Source of the DNA: Dryococelus australis
Lineage: Eukaryota; Arthropoda; Insecta; Phasmatodea; Phasmatidae
Assembly (NCBI GenBank): GCA_029891345.1
Contig: CM057002.1
Coordinates: 62,672,777 to 62,736,776 of the forward strand
Direction: 5' to 3'
Length of the DNA: 64,000 nucleotides
Shown: positions 46,374-56,474 of the stretch, piece by piece
Position numbering within the stretch: position 1 is the first letter of the stretch
How the letters are laid out: every line of letters starts with the position of its first letter
The notes under the pieces: model-generated
Seen by the model: the letters and a program-made list of their open reading frames with translations, nothing else
What the model was told of the DNA's origin: nothing
Databases searched by the model: none
Made by a program: the position numbers and the translations under genes

Positions 46374-46830
46374 CTCACCTTTGATTTCGGAAGTTCGATG
46401 AACTTACAACATCTGTATATCTGTAGGTGGGAGAAGGTTGTTAACACTAACCTCTTTTGTTCAAAATGCAGCAATATATGACTAACCTTAATGATACCGT
46501 CACAATAGGCTGTGATGTGCGGAAAGCGAAGAGCGGCACGCCAAGCTGCATCTTATGGCTTCATCTCGTCATGGGTCCACAGAAAGACAGACAGACGGAC
46601 GGACTGACATACGGACTCCGTACAAAGTGTTGCCAAGTATTATATAATTTCCGGTAGCGTAATTGTCCTAAATACCGTGTCGCTGGGAGGGGAACTCCGC
46701 AAGCGATTATCTGATATGTTTAATAAACCATTATTGTTGTAATGTGTTTTGATTCTTCACCTGGCCTGGGTACCAACGCATCCCCGCAGTTCGCTAGGCT
46801 TGTCCGCCTTTACTGAATCATAACAATACG
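46374..46830. other. Possible decayed LTR-like end, otherwise no gene
   Basis: Around 46690-46830, TTTAATAAACCATTATTGTT (AATAAA inside), GATTCTTCACCTGGCCTGGG and an ending GAATCATAACA look like the R-U5 part of an LTR. No opposite end or coding region is seen, so this is weak. Confidence 0.2.
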
Positions 46831-46832
46831 TA

Positions 46833-47066
46833 ACTGTTCACCAAATGTTTTGATGGTTTGTGTACGCAAATAAAAAAGTGAACTGTTTGGTAGCAAATCT
46901 CTCTTCTACAGGACACTTTTGTGAAGAGAATGTGGTCTACGTCACTGAGTTTCTTAGTAAAGAAACGGTGTTTGTGAAACGAATTTTAACCAAATTAATT
47001 TGAGTTCTGTTATTAATTTCAAGCAGAGCTTTGAAATGTGCTCAGTTTACCATGACGAGCCTGTAG
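46833..47066 (+). mobile_element. Probable family B short MITE
   Basis: Right end TGTGCTCAGTTTACCATGAC then GAGCCTGTA is a diverged family B terminus. CTGTTCACCAAATG at 46833 could be the left end, giving about 230 bp, the usual size of the short form. The interior is not clearly alignable. Confidence 0.45.
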
Positions 47067-48047
47067 CGTTTTATATTGTCTTAAGTGCGAATGTGGAAAG
47101 GTTAGTGATAGACTAAATCTTAATCAGCGTACGTGAAGAGTTAAGGACATTTAGAAATCTCAAACGGATTTTTAATAAAGCGTTAACTTCTCTCGTGAAG
47201 CTTGTGTTAGATAGGCGGGCGGTGTTAAACACTACATAAGTGTTGCAAACACTTGAGCACAGTAGTCGCAACATTGCTCCGGAGAAACCCGGCCTGGGCT
47301 TTCAGCGTTCCGGAAGGGAAACGAAAAATAAAGAAGAAGAAATATTTCTCCAGGCCGTAATCTAATACGCTCCGACGACGTCTCCTCCAGCACGGGAGAC
47401 GACGACGTGTCGAGTTTTCTGGACCGCCCAGCTCGCCAGGTGCAGCTGGCGCGTCCGGGGAGTTCATTTGCCCTCAGAACCACGCGCGCGAGCGAGGAGA
47501 AAATGAAGCGCGAGTCGGTAACCAGTTTACCAGAGATATTTCACTTCGAAATAAAAGGTGAACGCACGGGGGCGAGCGTGGGTGTAGAGTTGGGGCGGCA
47601 TCTGGCCGTGTTACGAACAATGAAGAAGAAGAAGTAGGAGTAGCAGTCTTTCCAATTTTTTTTTCTTTCCCGGGTCCTCCGTCCCTCTTCTAAGGAGTGT
47701 TCGCATCGCCTGTGAAATATCCAAGTGGCAATGCCCCGGCGAGCCATCCAGGAGGAAGGGGCGTACGCTGCTGGCTCTTGTTAACTACGGCTGAAGAGTT
47801 GGAATTCAATTACCTGAGGCCCGTCTCTCCTGCGTTGCGCCACCTGTCCGTCCTACCCGTTTCCACTGCGGGGTGGAGGAAGGGCGCCCACCCCTATTTT
47901 CACCCTCGTGAAACTGACTCGACGTACGAGGGTGCAGGATGGACGCAGGGAGAAGGCTTAGCGCAGACCTGACGGGAGAAATAAAGGCGAGACGGAGCCA
48001 GGCGAAGGAAAAGAACAAGCTCGTATGTAAAAAGAAACGGGCCGGGG

Positions 48048-48048
<1 letters not shown>

Positions 48049-48080
<32 letters not shown>
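48049..48080. repeat. (TA)n microsatellite
   Basis: Alternating TA interrupted once by TACA. Confidence 0.85.
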
Positions 48081-48131
48081 AGGAGCGAAGAGCGAAGAAA
48101 TTCGCTTCTGGTGTTCTACCGAAAAGGTATT

Positions 48132-48135
48132 GAGC

Positions 48136-48168
<33 letters not shown>

Positions 48169-48174
48169 GAGAGA
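48132..48174. repeat. (GA)n tract followed by poly-G
   Basis: GAGCGAGAGAGAGAGAGAG and then about 11 G, then GAGAGA. Confidence 0.85.
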
Positions 48175-48400
48175 TCTTCACACCCACGTCCCATATAACG
48201 CGAGCGCTCCCTAAATGAGCACTAAATCCCTTTCGTGCAACTTTTCAACCAGGAAGGCAGGGAAACACGGGTTACCGTGAATTGAACAGCTTTCCGTGAC
48301 TACAGTTCCATCTTCTCACAGCTTCCCCCCCCCCCCCCATGTTTACATCTCCGTTACCTTTGGCATCGCTCTCACAGAGGGGAAGAAAGGGACGTTCTCG

Positions 48401-48689
48401 TCGCGCAGCTTGTACACACATTAAAAATTTCTCGTACATCCGTGATTAGCTGCGCTGGAACATTTAAGACAGACATTCGGAAAACTAGATAACTTGTCAA
48501 ATACATTTAGAACGTAATTTTAAAAAATAAATATTTTAGAAGGTTCTTACCCACTGTCTGAGCCTTGAAAAGCTGCCGATATACTGACGTAGTAATTTAA
48601 ATACCTTTAGAGTTTAAAAGCGAACCGCTTCGTCGTTTACATATTTTGACAGTGACTTGTCTAATACGAAATCCATATAGTTCTGAGAA
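48401..48689. other. No gene seen
   Basis: AT-rich spacer. Confidence 0.4.
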
Positions 48690-48795
48690 ATCCGCCGAAC
48701 CTGCGAAAATCCGGGAGCGAACCCGCTGAGAATCGATCTCAGGTCGCGTTGGTGGACGGCGCTGCATGTCTGCGGTCCCTTGCAGAGACGAACAA
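48690..48795 (-). mobile_element. Diverged SINE-1-like fragment, minus
   Basis: On minus, AGATCGATTCTCAGCGGGTT (B-box-like) and CTCCCGGATTTTCGCAGGTT follow the head-to-body junction of SINE-1. The open minus reading here shares the phrase PGFSQVR with readings across SINE-1 copies at 1740 and 41415, which confirms the body homology. Tail and A box are not recognisable. Confidence 0.45.
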
Positions 48796-48847
48796 CCTGT
48801 AATTTAAAACCCAAATGACATACTAGCATTTAGAACATACTCTCAAC

Positions 48848-49204
48848 ATATATACAGGATAATTCGCAATTAGAACGACAAACTTCGGGAGGTGATTCTT
48901 CATGAAAAAGTAAAAGGAAAACATATGTGATATGTGACACTGTGTACCTAAACCTAATATTAAGGGAGGTATGAGCCCTGAAAAAAAAATCAGATTTTAA
49001 GCCGTTATTTTTGCAAAATATCGGCTCTCGCGTTGAAGGTCCCTATATCATACAATAATGTTCCGAGAGTTTTCATTGCATCTTACTTCGTTACCGATAT
49101 TTTGTACAAATACGGTTTAAAACCTCGTTCCTTATATGCTCATACCTCCCTTCGGTTTAGGTATAAAGTGTCACATATGTTTTCCTTTTACTTTTTCATG
49201 AAGC
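48848..49204. mobile_element. Inverted repeat element next to the TA tract
   Basis: Left arm 48899-49030 and right arm about 49070-49204 are reverse complements with indels. Shared blocks are CTTCATGAAAAAGTAAAAGG, AAAACATATGTGA, CCTAAACC, AGGGAGGTATGAGC and CAAAATATCGG. The left flank ATACAGGATAATTCGCAATT resembles the ACAGGGTGTTTC-type ends common in arthropod elements. No coding capacity. Confidence 0.65.
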
Positions 49205-49208
49205 GATT

Positions 49209-49286
<78 letters not shown>

Positions 49287-49294
49287 AATCGCTT
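49201..49294. repeat. (TA)n tract inside a perfect 94-bp palindrome
   Basis: AAGCGATTCC, then about 74 bp of alternating TA, then GGAATCGCTT. The non-TA flanks are exact reverse complements, so the whole 94 bp is self-complementary. Confidence 0.9.
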
Positions 49295-50598
49295 GGCCGA
49301 ACGCTGTTTCACATAGTACGTCAAAAATTCTACAATAATTCCCCTTGAGTTTCTGTCTTCGAGTGATGTTTGAATTCATAGTTGTAACGGCATCTGTGTA
49401 CCAGCATGATACTAGAAACGCGACACATTGCCTCTACTGCACTTTTCATATCATCCTTTCCAATTATGGTGCATATTTTTGTGCCGATGTAAAATATTCA
49501 AATGTTCGCATATATTGAAGCTCCAAATGCTTCCTGGGCGGAATGCCGATTAAATGTTCTCCGTCTAAACGACTGACCGGGCTATGTTTATGTACTCATG
49601 AACTCTCGTATGCTGAACGCTAATTCAGACGTAATATTGCATTAGCCAGTACGGCCTCACTAGCGTCATTATTTTGGAGAGCTCTTTTACGCTGTGTGGG
49701 ATTTCAGGGTTTCGCGTCGGCTTTTTCAAGGAAACTTTTAGGAAATCCTAACTATATCTGTATTATTAACACCCTGACTATACCCAGCACAACTCTAATA
49801 AGACTGGCTACAATATAACGTTTTAATTTGACAAGTCACAAAAAATAGGGCAAACATTCCCCCCCCCCCCCCCCAAAACTGGACACAATTTAGACTGTTT
49901 TACACACAATATACTGTCTTGCCCATAATATCACCGATATTTCCTACATACAAACCTTCGGTCATTTTACTTGCCAGAACGATTTATTCGCTATCAATCT
50001 TTTGATGTATATTACTTCACTGAAATGAATCACTTGTTTTAAGTTCTGTTCACACATGTCACCTCTGCGTCAAGTATTTTACTTTGCAATATTGTGAGTA
50101 CTAAGGGCAGAGTGACAGAGTTCTCAATGCCGGGACCACAATACAGGATTATACCTAACTCCAAGTACAAATTTTCTGAGATTATTTATTATGAAAAATG
50201 AAGTAGAAATCACAGACTGTCCTGTGATTTCACGCAAGGCAGAGACCCGCACTTACAATTGGGAATTACATTTGTAAAATGCCGGAAAACTACCCGAGCT
50301 GAAAAAAAAGGTATGAATAGTGTCAGCTGATTTGTTATCTGCCAGCTCTTGGTGAACATTCGGTGGGTAGTAATAACATCGTCCATCATTAGGGAATTGG
50401 GTTTGTTAACGACCGGACTTGCCGAACAGGTTGCATACCTGGCAGGCAACCACGGCATCCTTATCAAACGCTGCACATTTCCTCGAGAACTGTTCGTCCA
50501 AGACTGTTGCAAAAATACCACGTTTGTGTTTGTTTAACGTCCACATGACTGTTACGTCATGATCGTTAAACACACACGGGTAATACGTTTGTTGATTA
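49295..50598. other. No gene seen
   Basis: Includes a 16-base poly-C run at 49859-49874. Readings up to 103 codons (minus 50210-50521) are unrecognised. Confidence 0.45.
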
Positions 50599-50600
50599 TA

Positions 50601-50807
50601 GGCTATTCATGATAAAGTGTGCGCCTTTGAAAACCCTCTCAGTTGGGATAATAGTCAATAAATATATTTTATTTCAGACTTGTACGTTAACTTCCGCGTG
50701 CGGTGGACTACACACACTGTGTTTATTTCTTGCATGGAAATATTTATTTTAAATGTTGATATAAAGTAACTAGGTCCTCAAAAGTGCTCACTTTACCGTG
50801 AACAGCC
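50601..50807 (+). mobile_element. Family B short MITE with TA target duplication
   Basis: Ends GGCTATTCATGATAAAGTGT and CACTTTACCGTGAACAGCC, with TA on both sides (50599-50600 and 50808-50809). Internal phrases ACTGTGTTTATT and TAACTAGG(T)CCTC are shared with the nested copy at 40661. Confidence 0.85.
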
Positions 50808-50809
50808 TA

Positions 50810-51577
50810 TGATAACATGACACCTTATATTTCCCAATGACTAGCGAACTTTTCATCTAGTTTAAAAGGCAGGGGAAAACACTTTCAGAAGACTTTACTT
50901 TAGACTGCGTCGCAAGGCAAATGAAGCAATTGAAAGGAAACAATAATCTTGTTTTTCAAATTTAATAAAACTAACATTTCTTGGCAAGCATAAATATATA
51001 TATATTTTGGGAATGTAATAAGTTCGCATGGTTTCTCAGTTCTATGTTTTGCTTTATTATTCTTAGTACCTGATAAGTGATAAAGCAGAAAAAAAAATCA
51101 ACTTTGAGTGAAGACAAAAAGAAATTACTTTGTATATTATAACTACCTTGGAAATATCTCAGTTAAAAATTATTTTTTGAACTTTGAATTTTAAAATTAA
51201 ATATTTACAGTTACTAGGAGCTAACACAGTTATCAACAGACGTCAGTGGGTGTTTTGGTGTCATATGTTAGTGAGGTCGCCAAGGTGTTTTTCGACAATG
51301 AGGTTCTGATTTGGAGTCCCCTATACCTTCTAGACGTGTGTGCTGTTCCTGTTGGTATGGTTGCTATTGTGCTCCACAATACACCATTCATGTAGTTTGG
51401 GGGTGTAGCTTCTACGCTAATATTAACTGTCAGGTGAGTCGTGTAACACTGATTTAACCCGTGTTGTAACACAACAACTTACATACAATATTCCAATTAA
51501 TTCTGTGACTTTAATTGACGCAGGGTGCTACTGATTGATACTAACTTTATGTTTTATCGGCTAGCAACTATGCTGTC
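50810..51577. other. No gene seen
   Basis: AT-rich sequence, then mixed. A 79-codon minus reading at 51233-51472 is unrecognised. Confidence 0.4.
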
Positions 51578-51990
51578 TTGACTCAAGCTGATGAGGACAT
51601 GTCCCCAGCTGAATCTTCAGGCCGGAGGCTGTATGGGCTCGTTCGGGTCACGACGCGCGACACTCCCAAGGCAGCGAGCTCCTCGCGGCCCGACGTCCCG
51701 ACCGCTGTCGTGGAAAAGTCCCCGACCCTCGCTTCGCGCCGGCCTATATCAATCCCTTGTTTTGCGTTAGCCAACTGGCCTCCTTCCAGCTTCAGTGTTG
51801 GGGGGGGGGGGGTGTTGCCGTGTTGCAGTATTTTGACGCAATCCCTGGCATCCTGGATTTGGTCGGTTTCATGGCGCGACGTACCTGACGATTTGTTAAA
51901 GCCCTCTTCATGCCGCCGCAGCACTACGTAAAAGAAAATGTAAGTTTCGTTCGTAAGACGTCTTTTTATCAGAATCCTGTTACGCATTGT
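51578..51990. other. CpG-rich stretch open on both strands, possible decayed exon
   Basis: About 350-400 bp are free of stops on plus (51578-51931) and minus (51987-51583). On minus, CATTTTCTTTTACGTAG near 51925-51941 would be a plausible splice acceptor just before an open reading. A 12-base G-run sits at 51800-51811, which in the minus frame gives a Pro run. There is no recognised domain, and GC content alone lowers stop frequency, so coding is unproven. Confidence 0.25.
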
Positions 51991-53024
51991 TTAGAAAATA
52001 CCTTATGAAATTTTAGCAAACTGCTTGTAAGTATTCGTAAATTCATGAGTTCTATGTACCTACTCTTAGTTACGAACATCACATGAATTTAGGGAAGTTT
52101 TATGCTAATTTATGAACCATCCCGTTAACTAGACCATCCGCTTTTCAAAAATACAATATCTCTGGCATTTGAAGTGGAAATGCGAAATATCTTTATCCTC
52201 GTTATGTGGTTGTTGTAACGCGTATAGATAAAATTAATTTAAAAGTTGAACCTTCTGTTTTAGACCAGGGCGTGGACACACGGAAATTATACTAGCTCAA
52301 AAACATACCCGCTCATCTATAGTAGGTAAGTGAGGGTTTTGGTGGGAAAATGTACATTCAATTATCTGCATTTCTGACATTTCTGAAGTGTTTTTGAATT
52401 TATGTATAACTAAGTGATGTGCATTAACACGTATTTCAGTTTCATTACGAATAAAAAGCTTGAACTTGTTGGATGGACTGGAAAATAATGTTTCAAAATA
52501 TTAGAAACTAAATGCTTCTATCAGAAACTGTTTACTTTGGAGAGATGTGATAAAGTTTTGTTTTAATGAATAACATAAGACGCAAGAAATTGCATAATAT
52601 CACTGATAGTTAGAGACCTGAAAAATTCGCGGTATTATTTGAGGACATGTCAAACTTAAAAACACCTTTCCTTTAAAATACGTGTGTCATTGGACCATTC
52701 TTTATTTGACACGCTCCAGCTAACTCTTCGCCAATAAATGAACACTTCGCAACTGTGTGCCCCAATCACGTGCAGTTCGCTCGGAAAGGGCGCGACTTAA
52801 CGTGTATGCAGCAACCAATGGAGAAATGAAGCCGGCTCAAGTACATAGTACTACGAATTTTAGCTTGATGTAAAAGAAATTACGTGAATTTTGGAGGTCC
52901 CTACTGATAGTGCGTGAACTTAAGAATTAATTGACTGATAGTCACGTAGATGAGAGCGGCGTCATAACGTTTGCTCTCGGAACATAAGGGTGTTCGATGA
53001 TATCAACACCTCCTCTCTACCTGG
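51991..53024. other. No gene seen
   Basis: AT-rich sequence without recognised reading or repeat end. Confidence 0.45.
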
Positions 53025-53265
53025 TGGGGGGTGGGGGGGTGGCCGAGTTGTTAACCCGCCCGCCTCCCACCAATGCGAACCGGTTTCAATCCCCGGCCGG
53101 GCCACCCGATTTTCGCATGTGTGGAAATAGTGCCGGACGATCTCGGGGATCTCCCGCTTCCCCAGCCCCTTCATTCCGGCGCTTCTCCATACTCGCCTCA
53201 ACCACCCTCGTCGGCTCTCAAGACCTCGCTGTTAAGAGCCGCCCAAATCTCTTCTCTCACTCACT
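53025..53265 (+). mobile_element. SINE-1 copy
   Basis: G-rich start, then GTGGCCGAGTTGTTAACCCG (A-box region), CGGTTTCAATCCCCGGCC (B box), body with GATTTTCGCATGTGTGGAAA and GATCTCGGGGATCTCCCGCT, and tail TTAAGAGCCGCCCAAATCTC. It lacks the GGTCGGCGGGTTTT segment found in most other copies. Confidence 0.85.
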
Positions 53266-54339
53266 ACCAGGTAGGACAGATATGGCGCAACTCAAGACAG
53301 TTTTTTTAAGAATACGAGCAGAGTGTTTGACAGCTGGTTTGTTCAGAGAGATCATTGCGATCAGACGAGAAGAAAAAATTACATAAAGGCATTATGAGAC
53401 TTGAGGTAGTCTGGTAGACTGATAATGCTAGTGTTGGCAGTGTGTAGGCAGCGGACGGAACTAGCGAAATATAGGAAACATGTTGTGAAGCACGGATATG
53501 TATTTTTCAAAGTAAGAGAAGATATTTGTACCGCAAAACATGAAAATAATATTTCGTTTGCATAGGAAGTTATTTTATGATGTAAGTGCCACTGTATAAA
53601 TTGTAATAAGTGTCAAATTGTAAGAGTGAGCAACAGTAATAAGTTACGGATTTAAGTAACTTTTTCTTTACTTTTGAAACTCTCGCCCCTTTTTAAAAAC
53701 TCTTGGGAACATGATGCTAATTTGCGGGGAAGCTTCTCACTAGTACTTGAGGTACGACAGTGCTGACGTCTGTGATAGATGGTTCGAGACAACATACGAT
53801 ATTTGTAGGTGTAGACACAACGCGGCCAGGACGTCACATGACACTCCTCTCCCAGTGACCTTCCCTACGCTACGACGCTTTCTAAGCTAATCAGAAGCTC
53901 TCCAACAACACTCGTCTTCCTGTCATAATGAGTCGAAAGAGAAAGTTGGGCTCGTTCGAAAGAAGCGTTGTTCTAGGGCGGTATAAATGTTGCATGCCGC
54001 CAGAGATTCCTCAGCGTTTGAACGTGCCTTCATCCAAGTTTTAGCAATGTTAATGAGACGACTTGATAGTCACTCTAGTCAGTTGATCGCTAAATCCTAA
54101 TATTGCCGACACCTTATGATGCCAATTATTTATTGAGATATTCTTTCTAGCTTTTATAGATTACTTTACATAAATTTTTACTATCGTTGGTTACAATATA
54201 AATCGCTGTCACGTTTAATATACATTTTATGTACGGTACAATTTTTAGCATGAGATAATAATTTACACTTTTGTGCATATGGCTTTTAATATGACAGTCG
54301 GTAGTCTTTAGTCTTTTTTGAATATTGTTCGAGGAGCCG
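53266..54339. other. No gene seen
   Basis: AT-rich; readings under 95 codons; no repeat ends. Confidence 0.45.
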
Positions 54340-54720
54340 TCGTTTGAAGCGCAGCTGTTCCTTGTTAACTTTTGTGGTGGGCCGTGGCCAAGTTCGTCAC
54401 CAGGCTGTGGCACGAGAAGCACTTGCGGGAGTCAGCTGTTAACCCTGTGTGCAGAGGAAAGTCGGGTAGGCCCTCGTGGAACAATTTTGCGGCGCCGCTG
54501 TGGCATCGCAAAATCGTTCCACGAGGGCTTGGTTCATATGGAGCAGTGCACACGTAGCTGCGGCGCCGCCGCGGTCTATGTCCGCACGTGTGCATGCGGC
54601 ATAAATGCGCCAGGGCCAGTTCCTGTTTGTCGTTGACCAGGCGCGTACGAGCGGTGCAAGCAGGACCTGTGTTAATGAGGTGTGTAAGTCACTCGTTCCT
54701 GCCACGCGTATAGACACTAC
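54340..54720. other. CpG-rich block containing a hairpin
   Basis: GC-richer than its surroundings, open on both strands over about 90-100 codons, with a strong 59-nt hairpin at 54470-54528 entered separately. No domain is recognised in any frame. Confidence 0.3.
54470..54528. ncRNA. 59-nt near-perfect hairpin, candidate small-RNA precursor
   Basis: Left arm GCCCTCGTGGAACAATTTTG then CG pairs with right arm CGCAAAATCGTTCCACGAGG then GC: 22 positions with one mismatch and a 15-nt loop. The size matches an animal pre-miRNA. The near-perfect pairing is more typical of a young inverted duplication or a small-RNA locus than of an old miRNA. Expression is unknown, so the RNA call is tentative. Confidence 0.25.
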
Positions 54721-55988
54721 ACACTACTTTTGTATTTGCGTGCACGGAACGCGTTTCGGTTACAAAGCATGGATTATCCCACGTCTTCCTAAATTAACTA
54801 AGTGTTAAACTGTGACTGTCCGTATAGATACATTTTGCGGGGATGAAACACGTGACCAATGCCTGCGAGAATAGCGCGAGGCGTGTTAATAATTCCGAAC
54901 ATTTTTCCTATTTGCGCCGAGAGGCATGTTACCATTTTGAGAGAAAATTAAAGGAAACGAACAAGAGGTCACAATGCGCTGTAGTCGAAGTATCTCTGGT
55001 CCTCGGGGACAACGTAGGAACGTCTCTTTACTCTCGCTGTAATGGCAGCTCGGTGTAGGAAAAGTAAACATATCTCACAGCGCGGTCGTCGAGACGCTAC
55101 GAAATTCGATAACAAGATATTGCCTTACAGTTCAGTGATAGGGACTTTTTGACTTAATGTGCACTCTAAATTTTAATCAGTTAATATTTAATAACTACAG
55201 CCGCTTGAAACGGCTCCATCCGGAATATGTAGAAATGAAACTATTATTACAACGGCAGTAAATCTGTTATTTATAGTTTATTAACAAATAAGCACTGCGA
55301 GTTGAACAACAGCGCACTTAGTGTAAAACAAAAAATAAGTTGAGTACAATGTTATTTTAGTAGCAAAGAAAAAGTATTACTTATACAAAAATGTGTTTTG
55401 TTGGGTAAGGATCGGACATCAACGCAAAATGTAAGACACCTCCTATCTCTATAACCAGACGTCTCACCGACTCGTATACATTGCTGTTCGTCAAAATGCT
55501 CGCGCATTATTACTAATCAATATCTTACTACAAAATATTCACTATATTAAGTCTTGTGGTGTTGTAAAATGACGAATACTAGCAAACAGCGATTACCTCG
55601 TACATCGAAGCCACGACGTTTAAATTCAGAAGCATACAATTCTAAGTAAATGTAAATAATATTTGCTTTACAATCTTTCAACACATTTCCGTGTGCAGAA
55701 TATTTATATATTTTGAGCGCGTGAAATATTTCCACAATACAAAACTGTACTGCAGTATGCCGTTATATGTCTCTGTAGAATGCGAGAACATTTGCTCATT
55801 GACGAAGTTGGATCATTTTCTAACCACATCAGAAAATTTTAGCATAGGTGATATTTTTTGAGACAAAATAACTACACTTATTTATTTCACATAAACTGCA
55901 CAACTATAAACACCTATTTTTCCTGCTGTCTGAATTAGTGAATTTATTTTATCTGAAGTGAATACTGGTTTTTTTTTTTTTCAATACT
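54721..55988. other. No gene seen
   Basis: AT-rich sequence with a family C end fragment at 55160-55190 (GCACTCTAAATTTTAATCAG). On minus near 55395-55480, TTATAGAGATAGGAGG and TCCGATCCTTACC may be a tRNA-like remnant. No gene is supported. Confidence 0.4.
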
Positions 55989-56336
55989 ACACTCTAAATT
56001 CTAATCAGTGGAAAACCACTGATTCACAGTGAAAATAGTTCCACTTAGAAACAGTGAAATTGTTTCTTATCGCTAATTCAATCGGCGTAATTTTTCACTG
56101 AAACAAATGATTGGTTATTCACTGATTCTAAGTGGAACAATTTTCACTGTGAATCAGTGGAAAACCACTGATTCACAGTGAAAATAGTTCCACTTAGAAA
56201 CAGTGAAATTGTTTCTCATCACTAATTCAATCGGTGTAATTTTTCACTGAAACAAATGGTTGGTTATTCGCTGATTCTAAGTGGAACAATTTTCACTGTG
56301 AATCAGTGGTTTTCCACTGATTCGAAATTAGAGTGT
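55989..56336. mobile_element. Family C fold-back MITE, complete
   Basis: Outer ends ACACTCTAAATTCTAATCAG and its reverse-complement partner CTGATTCGAAATTAGAGTGT. Inside are two direct copies of a 149-bp unit (CCACTGATTCACAGTG at 56016 and 56165), each itself self-complementary (TAGTTCCACTTAG against CTAAGTGGAACAA). The result is a row of two hairpins within one large hairpin. No coding capacity. Confidence 0.85.
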
Positions 56337-56386
56337 GAATATTAAGCAATTTCAACTGGTAGTAAGTAAATATGAACTGATTCCGA

Positions 56387-56474
56387 TTTAGAATGTAGCT
56401 TATAGTAAATACTACTTACCAAATCCTGTATTTAGAATGTAGCTTCTAGTAAATACTACTTACCAAATCCTGTA
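56387..56474. repeat. 44-bp tandem duplication
   Basis: TTTAGAATGTAGCTTATAGT through AAATCCTGTA is present twice in tandem, 44 bp apart, with one difference (TTATAG versus TTCTAG). It begins 50 bp beyond the family C element. Confidence 0.85.

Larger units (their letters stand above)
47240..48400. other. GC- and CpG-rich block
   Basis: Clearly GC-richer than its surroundings, with readings open on both strands (76-91 codons) but no recognised domain. It contains an AT microsatellite (48049-48080) and a GA tract leading into a G-run (48132-48173). Like the block at 24240-25195, it could hold a promoter or first exon, but nothing specific supports that. Confidence 0.3.

Noticed and set aside
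49033..49338. 101-codon plus reading with a Tyr-Ile run
   Set aside because: The run is the translated TA microsatellite.
51583..51640. Hammerhead ribozyme suggested by CTGATGAG
   Set aside because: No matching GAAA core segment or stem partners at the needed spacing.
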